The notes: generated by a model from the letters alone, not told the origin. A DNA stretch of 64,000 nucleotides from Aestuariivirga litoralis (GCF_003234965.1 NZ_QKVK01000002.1:1-64000), one strand, 5' to 3'. Shown: positions 18,793 to 26,770, numbered from the stretch's first letter. Numbers and translations are program-made.

Positions 18793-20354
18793 CAGAAGTC
18801 GGTGGGCGCACCACCCTCGGCCTTGCGCTTCTCGACGAAGGCGTTGAGTTCATCGCGGATCGCGGGCTCGATGAAGGGTTGCTGGTAGTCCGCCAGCGCC
18901 TGCTTCCACACGGCATTGGCCTTCTGCCAGGCCTCCGGCTTGCCGGCGGCGAGCCACTGCTGGTTGTTGCGCCAGTCGGAGATGATCGGCGAATAGAAGG
19001 CATTGGTGTAACGGGCGAGCGTGTGCTGCGCGCCGAAGAAGTGCCCGCCGGGGCCGACCTCGCGGATCGCCTCGACGCCGAGCGCGTCTTCCGTCGTTTC
19101 GAGAGGCTGCATGAACTCGCTCACCATCTGGATCAGGTCGCAGTCGAGCACGAATTTCTCGAAGCTGGCGACGAGGCCGCCTTCCAGCCAGCCCGCGCCA
19201 TGCATGATCAGGTTGCCACCGCCCATGGTGAGGCCCCAGAGCGAGAACACGCTCTCATAGGCCGCCTGCGCATCGACCGTGTTGGCGGCACAGGTGTTGG
19301 AGGTGCGGAACGGGATCTTGTAGCGCCGCGCCAGCTGGCCGCCGACGATGGTCGCCTTCATGTATTCCGGCGTGCCGAAGGCGGGTGCGCCCGACTTCAT
19401 GTCGACGTTCGAGGTGAAGCCGCCATAGATGACAGGTGCACCCTTGCGGACGAGCTGGGTAAAGGCGATGCCGGCCAGCGCCTCGGCATTCTGCTCCACC
19501 AGCGCGCCCGCCACTGTCACCGGCGCCATGGCGCCCGCCAGCGTGAAGGGTGTCACACAAACGATCTGGTTGCGCGACGACATCTCGAGGATGCCCTGCA
19601 GCATCGGCGTGTCGAGCTTCAGCGGCGAATTGGTGTTGATGATGGTGAAGAGCGAGGGTTCCTGCTCCAGCTGGTCGTGGGAGATGCCGCGGCCGATGCG
19701 GGCGATCTCGATCCCGTCCCGGATACGCTCGCGGCCAAGCGAATAGGCATGGAACGGCTTGTCGGTCAGCAGCACCATGTCGCGCAGGGCTTCGAGATGG
19801 CGCACCGAGGCATGGATGTCGATCGGCTCCACCGGATAGCCCGAGAGGAAGTTGATGCAGTTGAAGTACTGCCCCAGCTTCACGAAGTTGCGGTAGTCCT
19901 GGTAGTTGCCGGTGCGGCGGCCGCCATCCATGTCGGAGGCGTTGGGCGGGCTTGCCACCGTGCCGAACGATATGTAGTTGCCGCCGATGCGCTGGCTGTT
20001 CTCGGGGTTCCGCGCATGGAAGGTGAATTCCGAAGGCACCGTGGCGATCAGCTCCTCGATCATGGCGGGATCGAAGCGCACGCGCTCGCCTTCGACCCTG
20101 GCACCGGCCTTCTTCAGCATGTCGCGGGCTTCCGGCAGGGTGAAGTCCATGCCGATCTCGGAGAGCACCTTCAGCGACGCCTGGTGGATCGCCTCGAGTT
20201 CATCCGCCGAGACGATCTCCATCGCCGGGAACTGGCGCTTCAGCTTGCGGCGCGGCAGCTGCTGCACCGGGTGGCGCCCGTCGCCACCGGTGTTGCGGCG
20301 GCCTCCACCTTCGCGGCGGCTGCGGCGGGTGGTGTCGGAATCGGTATTCGTCAC
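18792..20354 (-). CDS. MttB-family (COG5598) corrinoid methyltransferase, paralogue 2
   Basis: A 520-residue protein with a GTG start preceded by AAGGA, 3 bases after the LysR stop. It shares the full domain plan with paralogue 1: FTFHARNPENSQRIGGNYIS, IINTNSPLKLDTPMLQG, GGFTSNVDMKSGAPAFGT and EVGPGGHFFGAQHTLARY. The N-terminus is basic and glycine-rich (RRSRREGGGRR). No in-frame amber codon, so non-pyrrolysine. The two paralogues differ mostly in the first half, which suggests either distinct substrates or a heteromeric enzyme. It heads the catabolic part of the operon, with psuK coupled behind it. Confidence 0.88.
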   Translation of the reverse strand: MTNTDSDTTRRSRREGGGRRNTGGDGRHPVQQLPRRKLKRQFPAMEIVSADELEAIHQASLKVLSEIGMDFTLPEARDMLKKAGARVEGERVRFDPAMIEELIATVPSEFTFHARNPENSQRIGGNYISFGTVASPPNASDMDGGRRTGNYQDYRNFVKLGQYFNCINFLSGYPVEPIDIHASVRHLEALRDMVLLTDKPFHAYSLGRERIRDGIEIARIGRGISHDQLEQEPSLFTIINTNSPLKLDTPMLQGILEMSSRNQIVCVTPFTLAGAMAPVTVAGALVEQNAEALAGIAFTQLVRKGAPVIYGGFTSNVDMKSGAPAFGTPEYMKATIVGGQLARRYKIPFRTSNTCAANTVDAQAAYESVFSLWGLTMGGGNLIMHGAGWLEGGLVASFEKFVLDCDLIQMVSEFMQPLETTEDALGVEAIREVGPGGHFFGAQHTLARYTNAFYSPIISDWRNNQQWLAAGKPEAWQKANAVWKQALADYQQPFIEPAIRDELNAFVEKRKAEGGAPTDF

Positions 20355-20357
20355 GGC

Positions 20358-21284
20358 TTACTTTCCTTTTTCGCGATAGGCGTCGAGGGCGGGGTCGGCG
20401 GCGATCTGCTTCACCAGCCAGTCCTCGAACCGCTTGATCTTGGGTTTCATGCGGTGCTCGGCATTGCAGGCGAAGAGCCAGTTGTGCCGGTGCTGAACCT
20501 TGAGGTCGAAGGGCTGCACCAGGCGGCCCGCCCTGATTTCCTCCGTGGCGAAGGGCCCGATGGTCATGGCCACCCCGCGCCCCTCGATCGCCGCCTCCTG
20601 CGCAAGTATGTAGCTGTCGAAGGCGAGGCGGTCGGAAAGCCTGATGCCCTCGACACCCGCCTCCTCGAGCCACAGGTGCCAGTCTTCCTCCGCCGTATAG
20701 ACATAGAGCAGCTTGTGCTTCTTCAGGTCCTCCGGCGTCTTCAGCGCATTGGGACCCCTCAGCAGCTCCGGCGCACAGATGGGCGTCAGCAGCGAGCGGA
20801 ACAGCGTTCGGTAATAATGGTCGGGCGAGCGGTTGCGGGCGAGGATGAGGCCGACATCGACATTCTTCTCGTCGAAGTCCCAGTCGAAATAGGAGGTGGA
20901 GAGCCGCACCTTCATGTCGGGGAAGCGCTTCTCGAAATCGTGCAGCCGCGAGATCAGCCATTTGAGCGCGACGGTCGCGTAGACCTGCACGGTCAGCTCA
21001 TTGTCGGCCGTCGAAGGCTTCAGGGCGCGGGTCTGGGCTTCGACCATGTCGAAGGCCTCGCGCACCGGCGGGAAATAGGTGTGGCCGGCCTGGGTGAGCT
21101 CGGCACGCCGCGCATCGCGCCGGAACAGCTGAACGCCGAGGCGCTGCTCCAGCGACTTCACCTGGTGGCTGACGGCCGAGCGGGTGATGCCCAGCTCGCT
21201 CGCCGCAAGCCTGAAACTGCCCAGCCGGGCGGCCGCCTCGAAGGCGGTCAGGGCGCGTAAGGGGGGCAGGTCGCGTCTGGCCAA
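20358..21284 (-). CDS. LysR family transcriptional regulator (GcvA-like)
   Basis: A 308-residue regulator. Residues about 5-65 hold the winged helix-turn-helix (ALTAFEAAARLGSFRLAASE, AVSHQVKSLEQRLGVQLFRR). The rest is a periplasmic-binding-like effector domain of the GcvA type (LLTPICAPELL, GVAMTIGPFATEEI). The start is a TTG at 21284 with GAGGA. First gene of the operon with mttB-2, psuK, psuG and mttB-1, and divergent from mttB-3, so it probably controls both directions. Confidence 0.9.
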   Translation of the reverse strand: MARRDLPPLRALTAFEAAARLGSFRLAASELGITRSAVSHQVKSLEQRLGVQLFRRDARRAELTQAGHTYFPPVREAFDMVEAQTRALKPSTADNELTVQVYATVALKWLISRLHDFEKRFPDMKVRLSTSYFDWDFDEKNVDVGLILARNRSPDHYYRTLFRSLLTPICAPELLRGPNALKTPEDLKKHKLLYVYTAEEDWHLWLEEAGVEGIRLSDRLAFDSYILAQEAAIEGRGVAMTIGPFATEEIRAGRLVQPFDLKVQHRHNWLFACNAEHRMKPKIKRFEDWLVKQIAADPALDAYREKGK

Positions 21285-21466
21285 GTTTCCTCACCACTGA
21301 TTAGATGACCTCTTGTAACACTCCTGAAATCAGGACGTTAAGGGGCAGGTGATGGAAAACCGCCCTGCCGGGGGTGAAAAAAACTATCCACCACCGGAAA
21401 AAGATAGGCCATTGAATCGCCACGCCGAACCAGACGATATAGGGCCATATCCAGGAGGCTCAATCC
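21285..21466. promoter_or_regulatory. divergent control region between LysR and mttB-3
   Basis: This 182-base divergent gap contains a perfect 6-base inverted repeat, tcctga-aa-tcagga, at 21322-21335, a candidate regulator site close to the LysR start. An AGGAGG-type ribosome site lies immediately before mttB-3. No promoter boxes could be assigned with confidence. Confidence 0.45.
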
Positions 21467-23044
21467 ATGAGTGCTGTCGAAGACCTGTCCCGCCGCCGTG
21501 GCGGCCGTGAAGCCCGCCGTGCGCTGCGTTCGCGCCCCATCCCCATGGCCGAGGCCGCCGTCCGCCCCGGCATGCTGGGCGGCCAGTACAAGCCGCTGAC
21601 CGACGCCGACATGCAGCGCATCCACAAGACGGCGCTGAAGCTCTTGGAAACCGTGGGCCTCGCCCAGGCAATTCCCTCCTGTGTGGAAGCCATGACGGCG
21701 CGCGGCTGCTGGATGAATGCGCAAGGCCGCCTCTGCATCCCGGCGAGCCTCGTCGAGGACACGCTCGCCTCCTGCGCCCGCAACTTCGTGCTGCATGCGC
21801 GCGACCCGAAGCATGACATGGAGCCCTCGGGCAACCGCGTCTATTTCGGCACCGCCGGCGCCGCCGTGCACATCGTCGAGCCCGAGACCAAGACCTATCG
21901 CGAATCGCTGCTGGTCGACCTCTATGATGCCGGCCGCATCGTCGACAATTGCGAGCACATCCACTTCTACCAGCGCCCGGTGACGGCGCGCGACATGATC
22001 ACCGGCCACGACCTCGACATCAACACGATGTATGCCTGCCTCGCGGGCACCGAGAAGCATGTCGGCACCTCGATGGTCGATCCGGCCCATGTGGACGAAT
22101 GCCTGCAGATCCTCCATGTTCTCGCAGGCGGCGAGGACAAGTGGCGCGAGCGCCCCTTCGTGTCGCAGTCCAACTGCTTCGTGGTGCCGCCGATGAAGTT
22201 CGCCGAAGATGCCTGCCGCTGCCTCGAGGCTGCGGCGCGCGGCGGCATGCCGGTGCTGCTCCTCTCTGCCGCCCAGGCGGGTGCGACGTCCCCGGCAGCC
22301 CTTGCCGGCACCGTTGTCCAGGCCGTGGCGGAGTGCCTCGCGGGCCTCGTCTACATCAATTGCGTGGTGCCGGGCGCCATTGCGATCTGGGGCCCCTGGC
22401 CCTTCGTGTCGGACCTCCGCACGGGCGCCATGTCCGGCGGTTCGGGCGAGCAGGCGCTCATCACCTCGGGCTGCGCCCAGATGGGCCATTTCTACAATCT
22501 CACCGTCGGCTCGGCGGCGGGCATGTGCGACTCGAAGCTCCCCGACATGCAGGCGGGCTACGAGAAGGGTGTGACGGCCGGCATCTCGGCCATGACCGGC
22601 ATCAACATGCTCTACGAGTCTGCCGGCATGCACGCCTCGCTCCTGGGCTTCTGCCTCGAGAGCCTGCTGATCGACAATGACATGCTGGGTTCCATCAACC
22701 GCAATGTCCGCGGCATCGAGGTGAACGAGGACACGCTCTCCCTCGAGGTCATCGCCAATGTCTGCATCGAGGGCCCCGGCCACTATCTCGGCAACGAGCA
22801 GACGCTGGCGCTGATGCAGAAGGACTATGTCTATCCGCAGATCTCCAACCGCATGAGCCCCAAGGAATGGAACGAGGCCGGCAAGCCCGACATCGTCGAG
22901 CGTGCGGCGGCGCGCAAGCGCGAGATCCTGTCGACCTATTACCCCGAATACATCCCGCGCCACATCGACGAGATGATCCGCGCCAAGCACGACATCAAGC
23001 TGCCGCGCAGCGTGATGGAACCTGGCGACCCGCGCTGGGCGTGA
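21467..23044 (+). CDS. MttB-family methyltransferase, divergent paralogue 3
   Basis: A 525-residue member of the trimethylamine-methyltransferase superfamily, clearly more distant than the other two. It keeps FVLHARDPKHDMEPSGNRVY, the barrel-end ICIEGPGHYLGNEQTLALMQ and the C-terminal region. It lacks the GGFTSNVDMKSG block, which is replaced by VLLLSAAQAGATSPAALAG. No amber codon. Strong CAGGAGG ribosome site; monocistronic, with a terminator at 23072. Divergent from the LysR operon. It probably handles a different methylated substrate with the same corrinoid partner. Confidence 0.87.
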   Translation: MSAVEDLSRRRGGREARRALRSRPIPMAEAAVRPGMLGGQYKPLTDADMQRIHKTALKLLETVGLAQAIPSCVEAMTARGCWMNAQGRLCIPASLVEDTLASCARNFVLHARDPKHDMEPSGNRVYFGTAGAAVHIVEPETKTYRESLLVDLYDAGRIVDNCEHIHFYQRPVTARDMITGHDLDINTMYACLAGTEKHVGTSMVDPAHVDECLQILHVLAGGEDKWRERPFVSQSNCFVVPPMKFAEDACRCLEAAARGGMPVLLLSAAQAGATSPAALAGTVVQAVAECLAGLVYINCVVPGAIAIWGPWPFVSDLRTGAMSGGSGEQALITSGCAQMGHFYNLTVGSAAGMCDSKLPDMQAGYEKGVTAGISAMTGINMLYESAGMHASLLGFCLESLLIDNDMLGSINRNVRGIEVNEDTLSLEVIANVCIEGPGHYLGNEQTLALMQKDYVYPQISNRMSPKEWNEAGKPDIVERAAARKREILSTYYPEYIPRHIDEMIRAKHDIKLPRSVMEPGDPRWA

Positions 23045-23071
23045 CCGTCCTTCAACTCCGAACACTCACCG

Positions 23072-23100
23072 CGCCCGGGCTCGACCCGGGCGTCTTTTTT
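23072..23100 (+). terminator. rho-independent terminator of mttB-3
   Basis: Perfect 8-base stem cgcccggg / cccgggcg with loop ctcga, followed by tctttttt, 27 bases after the mttB-3 stop. Confidence 0.85.
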
Positions 23101-23127
23101 GGCGCCCACATACGCCACCCCAAGCGC

Positions 23128-23212
23128 CGTCATCCCGGCGAAGGCCGGGATCCCGCTTTCTTCACCTCACCTGCCGACACAAAGCGGGGCCCCGGCTTTC
23201 GCCGGGGTGACG
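23128..23212. repeat. paired dispersed repeat (family B)
   Basis: A cgtcatcccggcgaaggccg-type element at 23128-23160 and its imperfect inverse ending cgccggggtgacg at 23181-23212 form one long inverted repeat. The same element pair occurs at 42902-42933 and 43058-43089. The 23045-23269 gap otherwise holds only the mttB-3 terminator. Confidence 0.75.
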
Positions 23213-23269
23213 TGTTTGATTTGGAAGCACGAGGTGAGCTTCTGAAAGCCCTATGCTAAACTCGACAGC

Positions 23270-23929
23270 ATGGAACACCCCATCCTCACCGCCATCCGCC
23301 GCGCGGGCTTCACGCCACTGGGCTGGTTCGAGCCGCAGCCTGATGACAAGATCCCGCACGGCGCCCGCTTCGTCATCCTCATCGGCAATGCCGGCCCCGA
23401 CATGTTCCGCCGCTTCGCCCACGAGCGCGACCCGCAGCGCGACGCAATGGATGACTGGACGCGCGACGTCGTCGGCAGCCTCGCACGTGATCTTGACGCC
23501 ACCGCCCTCTACCCCTTCGACATGAACCCGCCCTGGCCCTTCCTCAGCTGGGCGCGGCGCGGGGGTGCGGGCCATGTCTCGCCGCTTGGCCTCAACATCC
23601 ACCCGACTTACGGGTTGTGGCACGCCTATCGCGCCGCACTCCTGTTCCCCGTGGCCTTCGACCTGGCGCCCCAGCGGCCGGGGCCCCACCCTTGCGAAGC
23701 TTGCGCGGCGAAGCCCTGCCTCTCCGCCTGCCCCGTCGCCGCCTTCGACGGCACGCGCTACGACGTGCCCGCCTGCTTCGCCCACATCGCAACCAAAGCC
23801 GGAGCGGCGTGCATGACGCGCGGATGTCTTGCGCGCCATGCCTGCCCCGTGGGACAAGGCTTTGCCTATGCCCCGGCACAGGCGCAATTCCACATGCGGG
23901 CCTTCCTCAAGGCCCGCCAAGAGGCCTGA
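23270..23929 (+). CDS. 4Fe-4S cluster protein, epoxyqueuosine-reductase-like fragment fold
   Basis: A 219-residue protein. The C-terminal half has C142-x2-C145-x4-C150-x3-C154 (CEACAAKPCLSACPVAAF) and a second set at C181, C186 and C192 (CMTRGCLARHACPVG), plus C169. This arrangement resembles the ferredoxin part of QueG and of corrinoid-reducing proteins, but the protein is too short for a cobalamin-binding QueG. The N-terminal part is unassigned. Three bases separate it from the methyltransferase-like gene downstream, so the two are cotranscribed. Electron delivery to the corrinoid system is an attractive but unproven role. Confidence 0.75.
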   Translation: MEHPILTAIRRAGFTPLGWFEPQPDDKIPHGARFVILIGNAGPDMFRRFAHERDPQRDAMDDWTRDVVGSLARDLDATALYPFDMNPPWPFLSWARRGGAGHVSPLGLNIHPTYGLWHAYRAALLFPVAFDLAPQRPGPHPCEACAAKPCLSACPVAAFDGTRYDVPACFAHIATKAGAACMTRGCLARHACPVGQGFAYAPAQAQFHMRAFLKARQEA

Positions 23930-23932
23930 ACC

Positions 23933-24838
23933 ATGTATGACCTGATCCGCGCCAAGCTTGCCAAGGGCGACACCGTCATCCTCGACGGCGGCACCGGCAC
24001 CGACATCCAGCGCCGCGGCGTGCCGATGAGCTCCAACACCTGGTGCGCGGAAGCCAACATGTCCCACCCGGAGGTGGTGCGCGAGGTCCATGCCGACTAC
24101 ATCAAGGCCGGGGCGGACATCATCATCGCCAACACCTTCGCCACCTCGGCGCTGCTGTTCAACGCGCTGGGCCGCGACGATGAGCTTCTCGCCATCGACC
24201 GCGCCGCCGTCGCCATCGCGAAGGATGCCGCGAAGGGCCATCCGGTCGCCGTCGCCGGCTCCATGTCCACCATGCGCCCCGTTGTGGCGGGCAGCGACCG
24301 CACCTCGAAGCAGCAGGACTGGCCTGAGGACAAGGCCCGCGCCCTGTTCAAGCGCAAGGCGGACAATCTCGCCGCCGCCGGCGTCGACCTCATCATGATG
24401 GAGATGATGCGCGACACGGATTACTCCGTCTGGGCGACCGAGGCCGCACAGGCCACGGGTTTGCCTGTCTGGATCGGCATCTCGGTCGAGCGCCATGACG
24501 GCAAGCTCACCGGCTTCGGCCGCGAGGACCAGGATTTCGACGAAGTGGCCCGCGTGCTCTCCGCCCTCAAGCCCGATGCCATCTCCATCATGCACTCGTC
24601 CCCCAATGACACGGACGAGGCGATCGACGTGCTGCGCAAATACTGGAAGGGCCCCATCGGCGCCTACCCCGAGAGCGGCTATTTCAAGATGCCGGACTGG
24701 ACCTTCGTCGACATCATCCCGCCGGACGAACTGGTCGAGCGCTCCAAGGTCTGGAAGATGAAGGGTGTGAGCGCCTTCGGCGGCTGCTGTGGCTTAGGAC
24801 CCGATCACATCATCGCACTTCACAAGGCCTTCTCATGA
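23933..24838 (+). CDS. homocysteine S-methyltransferase-like protein with altered zinc site
   Basis: A 301-residue S-methyl_trans family TIM barrel (GGTGTDIQRRGV, ADIIIANTFATSALLFN). The C-terminal zinc cysteines are present (FGGCCGLGP, about 282-290). The first zinc ligand, normally Cys in a G-x-N-C motif, is replaced: the matching strand reads IMHSSPND (about 219-226). A His or Ser ligand, or loss of thiol activation, must be considered. It follows the Fe-S protein and overlaps the GFA gene by ATGA. In context it may accept or donate methyl groups in the corrinoid pathway. Confidence 0.85.
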   Translation: MYDLIRAKLAKGDTVILDGGTGTDIQRRGVPMSSNTWCAEANMSHPEVVREVHADYIKAGADIIIANTFATSALLFNALGRDDELLAIDRAAVAIAKDAAKGHPVAVAGSMSTMRPVVAGSDRTSKQQDWPEDKARALFKRKADNLAAAGVDLIMMEMMRDTDYSVWATEAAQATGLPVWIGISVERHDGKLTGFGREDQDFDEVARVLSALKPDAISIMHSSPNDTDEAIDVLRKYWKGPIGAYPESGYFKMPDWTFVDIIPPDELVERSKVWKMKGVSAFGGCCGLGPDHIIALHKAFS

Positions 24839-25218
24839 AATCCGGATCCTGCCTCTGCGGCGCCGTCAGCTTCGAAGTCCATGGGGCGCTGCGCCCCATT
24901 CTCGCCTGCCACTGCGTCCAGTGCAGGAAGCAGACGGGCAACTACATGTCCGCGACCGCCTGCGGCGACGACGAGCTGAAATTCACCAGGCAGGACGGCC
25001 TCAAATGGTTCCGCTCCAGCGATATCGCCCAGCGCGGCTTCTGCAAGGACTGCGGTTCGGTGCTGTTCTGGAAGCGCGACGGCAGCGACAACATGTCGAT
25101 CTGCGCCGGCGCCATCGACGGGGAGACCGGCACCTATCTCGAGGGCCACATCTATTGCGAAAGTGCGGGCGACTACTACGCCATCACCGGCGGCGCCTAT
25201 CGCAAGGACGAGTGGTAA
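24835..25218 (+). CDS. GFA/CENP-V family zinc protein
   Basis: A 127-residue protein with the GFA-fold cysteines: SCLCGAVSFEV, CHCVQCRKQTG and GFCKDCGSVLFW. The family is named for glutathione-dependent formaldehyde-activating enzyme, although the catalytic role of that enzyme is disputed. It overlaps the preceding methyltransferase-like gene by ATGA, which ties it to one-carbon metabolism in this cluster. Last gene of the plus-strand group. Confidence 0.9.
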   Translation: MKSGSCLCGAVSFEVHGALRPILACHCVQCRKQTGNYMSATACGDDELKFTRQDGLKWFRSSDIAQRGFCKDCGSVLFWKRDGSDNMSICAGAIDGETGTYLEGHIYCESAGDYYAITGGAYRKDEW

Positions 25219-25280
25219 TCACGGGTTACCCCTCCCCCTGAAGCTCGCCGTCCGCGGGTTTGTTCCTCCTCCACATCATC

Positions 25281-25345
25281 ATCCGCGGGCTTGTCCCGCG
25301 GATCCTTCTTGGCCTCAGGAATAGGTTGTCCGGGACAAGCCCGGG
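25281..25345. repeat. paired REP element (family A)
   Basis: Palindrome atccgcggg-cttgt-cccgcggat at 25281-25303, then a second, shorter palindrome ccggg-acaag-cccgg around 25330-25345, between convergent genes. It fills most of the 25219-25411 gap. It may serve as a bidirectional terminator or mRNA end. Confidence 0.8.
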
Positions 25346-25411
25346 CATGATGAACCGGGAGAAGCAGGGCCACGCCGACAACTTACGTCAAGCTGTCACT
25401 CCGCCCCGGCC

Positions 25412-26047
25412 TCATGCCCGCGCCTTCAGGTCGCGCTCCAGCTCGCCATAGCCCGTGTAGCGATACTCGTAATCCAGCCCCAGCTTCTTCGCCGCCGCCA
25501 TGGCCTTCTTGGCCAGTTCCTCGTTTCGCGTCTGCGCCAGGAACACGATCTTGGTGTAGTTGCCGAAATACATCGGCAGCAGTTCCGGGTGCCGGTCCAT
25601 GCCGAGGCCCTCCCAGATCAGCTTGTCGAAATGCCGTGCCAGGTAGTCAGTAAGAAAGAAGGCGGTAACGTCCTCGTCCGCCGTCCTGGCGAACGTCTCC
25701 TGACCGGAGAAGAAGGCATAGCAATGCGGGCCTTCGAGGCGCTCGATCCCCTCCTCCGCCAGCAGCTTGTCGATGTCGCCGCCGGTGCCGCAGTCGCCAT
25801 AGAGCACGAAGATCGACTGGTAGCGGGGCTTGGCGTCCCGGATCTTCTCGCGCAGCGCCGGCACGATCTTGTCGGGCGTATTGTGCCACTTGGCGGGCAG
25901 GCACTGCAGGTCGAAACCCGTCCAGCGGTTGCGCTCGATCAGGTCCACGATCTCGCGCCCCAAAGCACCGCAGGCCAGGAGAAGAACCTTCCCCTGGCCT
26001 GGCTTGAACTCGAATTCGTCAGACGGCTTGAGATTGACAAGGGTCAT
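25412..26047 (-). CDS. DUF1638 family protein
   Basis: A 211-residue protein matching DUF1638: LLLACGALGREIVDLIERN, LPAKWHNTPDKIVPALRE, IFVLYGDCGTGGDIDKLL and an HFDKLIWEGLGMDRHPEL segment. DUF1638 genes are repeatedly found beside corrinoid-dependent methyltransferases, but their role is unknown. It follows the corrinoid protein gene by about 20 bases in the same direction. The conserved Cys and Asp residues suggest a ligand- or metal-binding role. Function not assigned. Confidence 0.85.
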   Translation of the reverse strand: MTLVNLKPSDEFEFKPGQGKVLLLACGALGREIVDLIERNRWTGFDLQCLPAKWHNTPDKIVPALREKIRDAKPRYQSIFVLYGDCGTGGDIDKLLAEEGIERLEGPHCYAFFSGQETFARTADEDVTAFFLTDYLARHFDKLIWEGLGMDRHPELLPMYFGNYTKIVFLAQTRNEELAKKAMAAAKKLGLDYEYRYTGYGELERDLKARA

Positions 26048-26068
26048 GCCGACCCTCCGAAACGGGAA

Positions 26069-26770
26069 TCAGTTGGCAGCCATCTGGTTGTGCTTGCGGG
26101 ACATGAAGCCCTTGGCGGTCTCCACCGCCACCGCCGCGTCGCGGCAATAGGCGTCGGCGCCGATGGCCTTGGCGAAGTCCTCGTTGAGGGGCGCGCCGCC
26201 GACGAGCACCACGTAGTCGTCGCGCATGCCCTTTTCCTTCATGGTGTCGATCACGACCTTCATGTAGGGCATCGTCGTGGTGAGCAGCGCCGACATGCCG
26301 AGGATGTCCGGCTTGTGGGTTTCCATGGCTTCCAGGTACTTCTCGACCGGGTTGTTGATGCCAAGGTCGATCACCTCGAAACCGGCACCTTCCATCATCA
26401 TGCCGACGAGGTTCTTGCCGATGTCGTGGATGTCGCCCTTCACCGTGCCGATCACCATCTTGCCCTGGCGCGGAGCACCCGTGGCGATGAGCAGCGGACG
26501 GAGAATGGTCATGCCGGCCTTCATCGAGTTGGCCGCGAGCAGCACTTCCGGAACGAACAGGATGCCATCGCGGAAGTCGACGCCGACGATGCGCATGCCT
26601 TCAACGAGGGCCTCGGTCAGCACCTTGTAGGGGGCCCAGCCGCGGCCGAGCAGGATGTGAACCGCCGCCTCGACCTCTTCCTTCAGGCCGTCATAGAGGT
26701 CGTCATGGACCTGCTGTACCAGTTCCTCGTCATTGAGGGAGTTCAGGTCAAGTTCACCGTCATCGCTCAT
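26069..26770 (-). CDS. corrinoid (methylcobalamin) carrier protein, MtbC/MttC type
   Basis: A 233-residue protein. The N-terminal helical cap (about 15-95) is followed by a Rossmann B12-binding domain with the ligand motif KGDIHDIGKNLVG (D113-x-H115-x2-G118; His115 is the lower axial ligand) and GAGFEVIDLG. Such proteins shuttle methyl groups between an MttB-type enzyme and a second methyltransferase. It is the only corrinoid protein in the window and probably serves all three MttB paralogues. Cotranscribed with DUF1638. Confidence 0.95.
   Translation of the reverse strand: MSDDGELDLNSLNDEELVQQVHDDLYDGLKEEVEAAVHILLGRGWAPYKVLTEALVEGMRIVGVDFRDGILFVPEVLLAANSMKAGMTILRPLLIATGAPRQGKMVIGTVKGDIHDIGKNLVGMMMEGAGFEVIDLGINNPVEKYLEAMETHKPDILGMSALLTTTMPYMKVVIDTMKEKGMRDDYVVLVGGAPLNEDFAKAIGADAYCRDAAVAVETAKGFMSRKHNQMAAN

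Noticed and set aside
15369-23044. Pyrrolysine-containing trimethylamine methyltransferase
   Set aside because: No in-frame amber codon occurs in any of the three genes, and TAG serves as an ordinary stop in several genes.
23128-23212. CRISPR-like repeat pair
   Set aside because: Only two inverted copies, no regular spacers, and the same element occurs elsewhere as an intergenic repeat.
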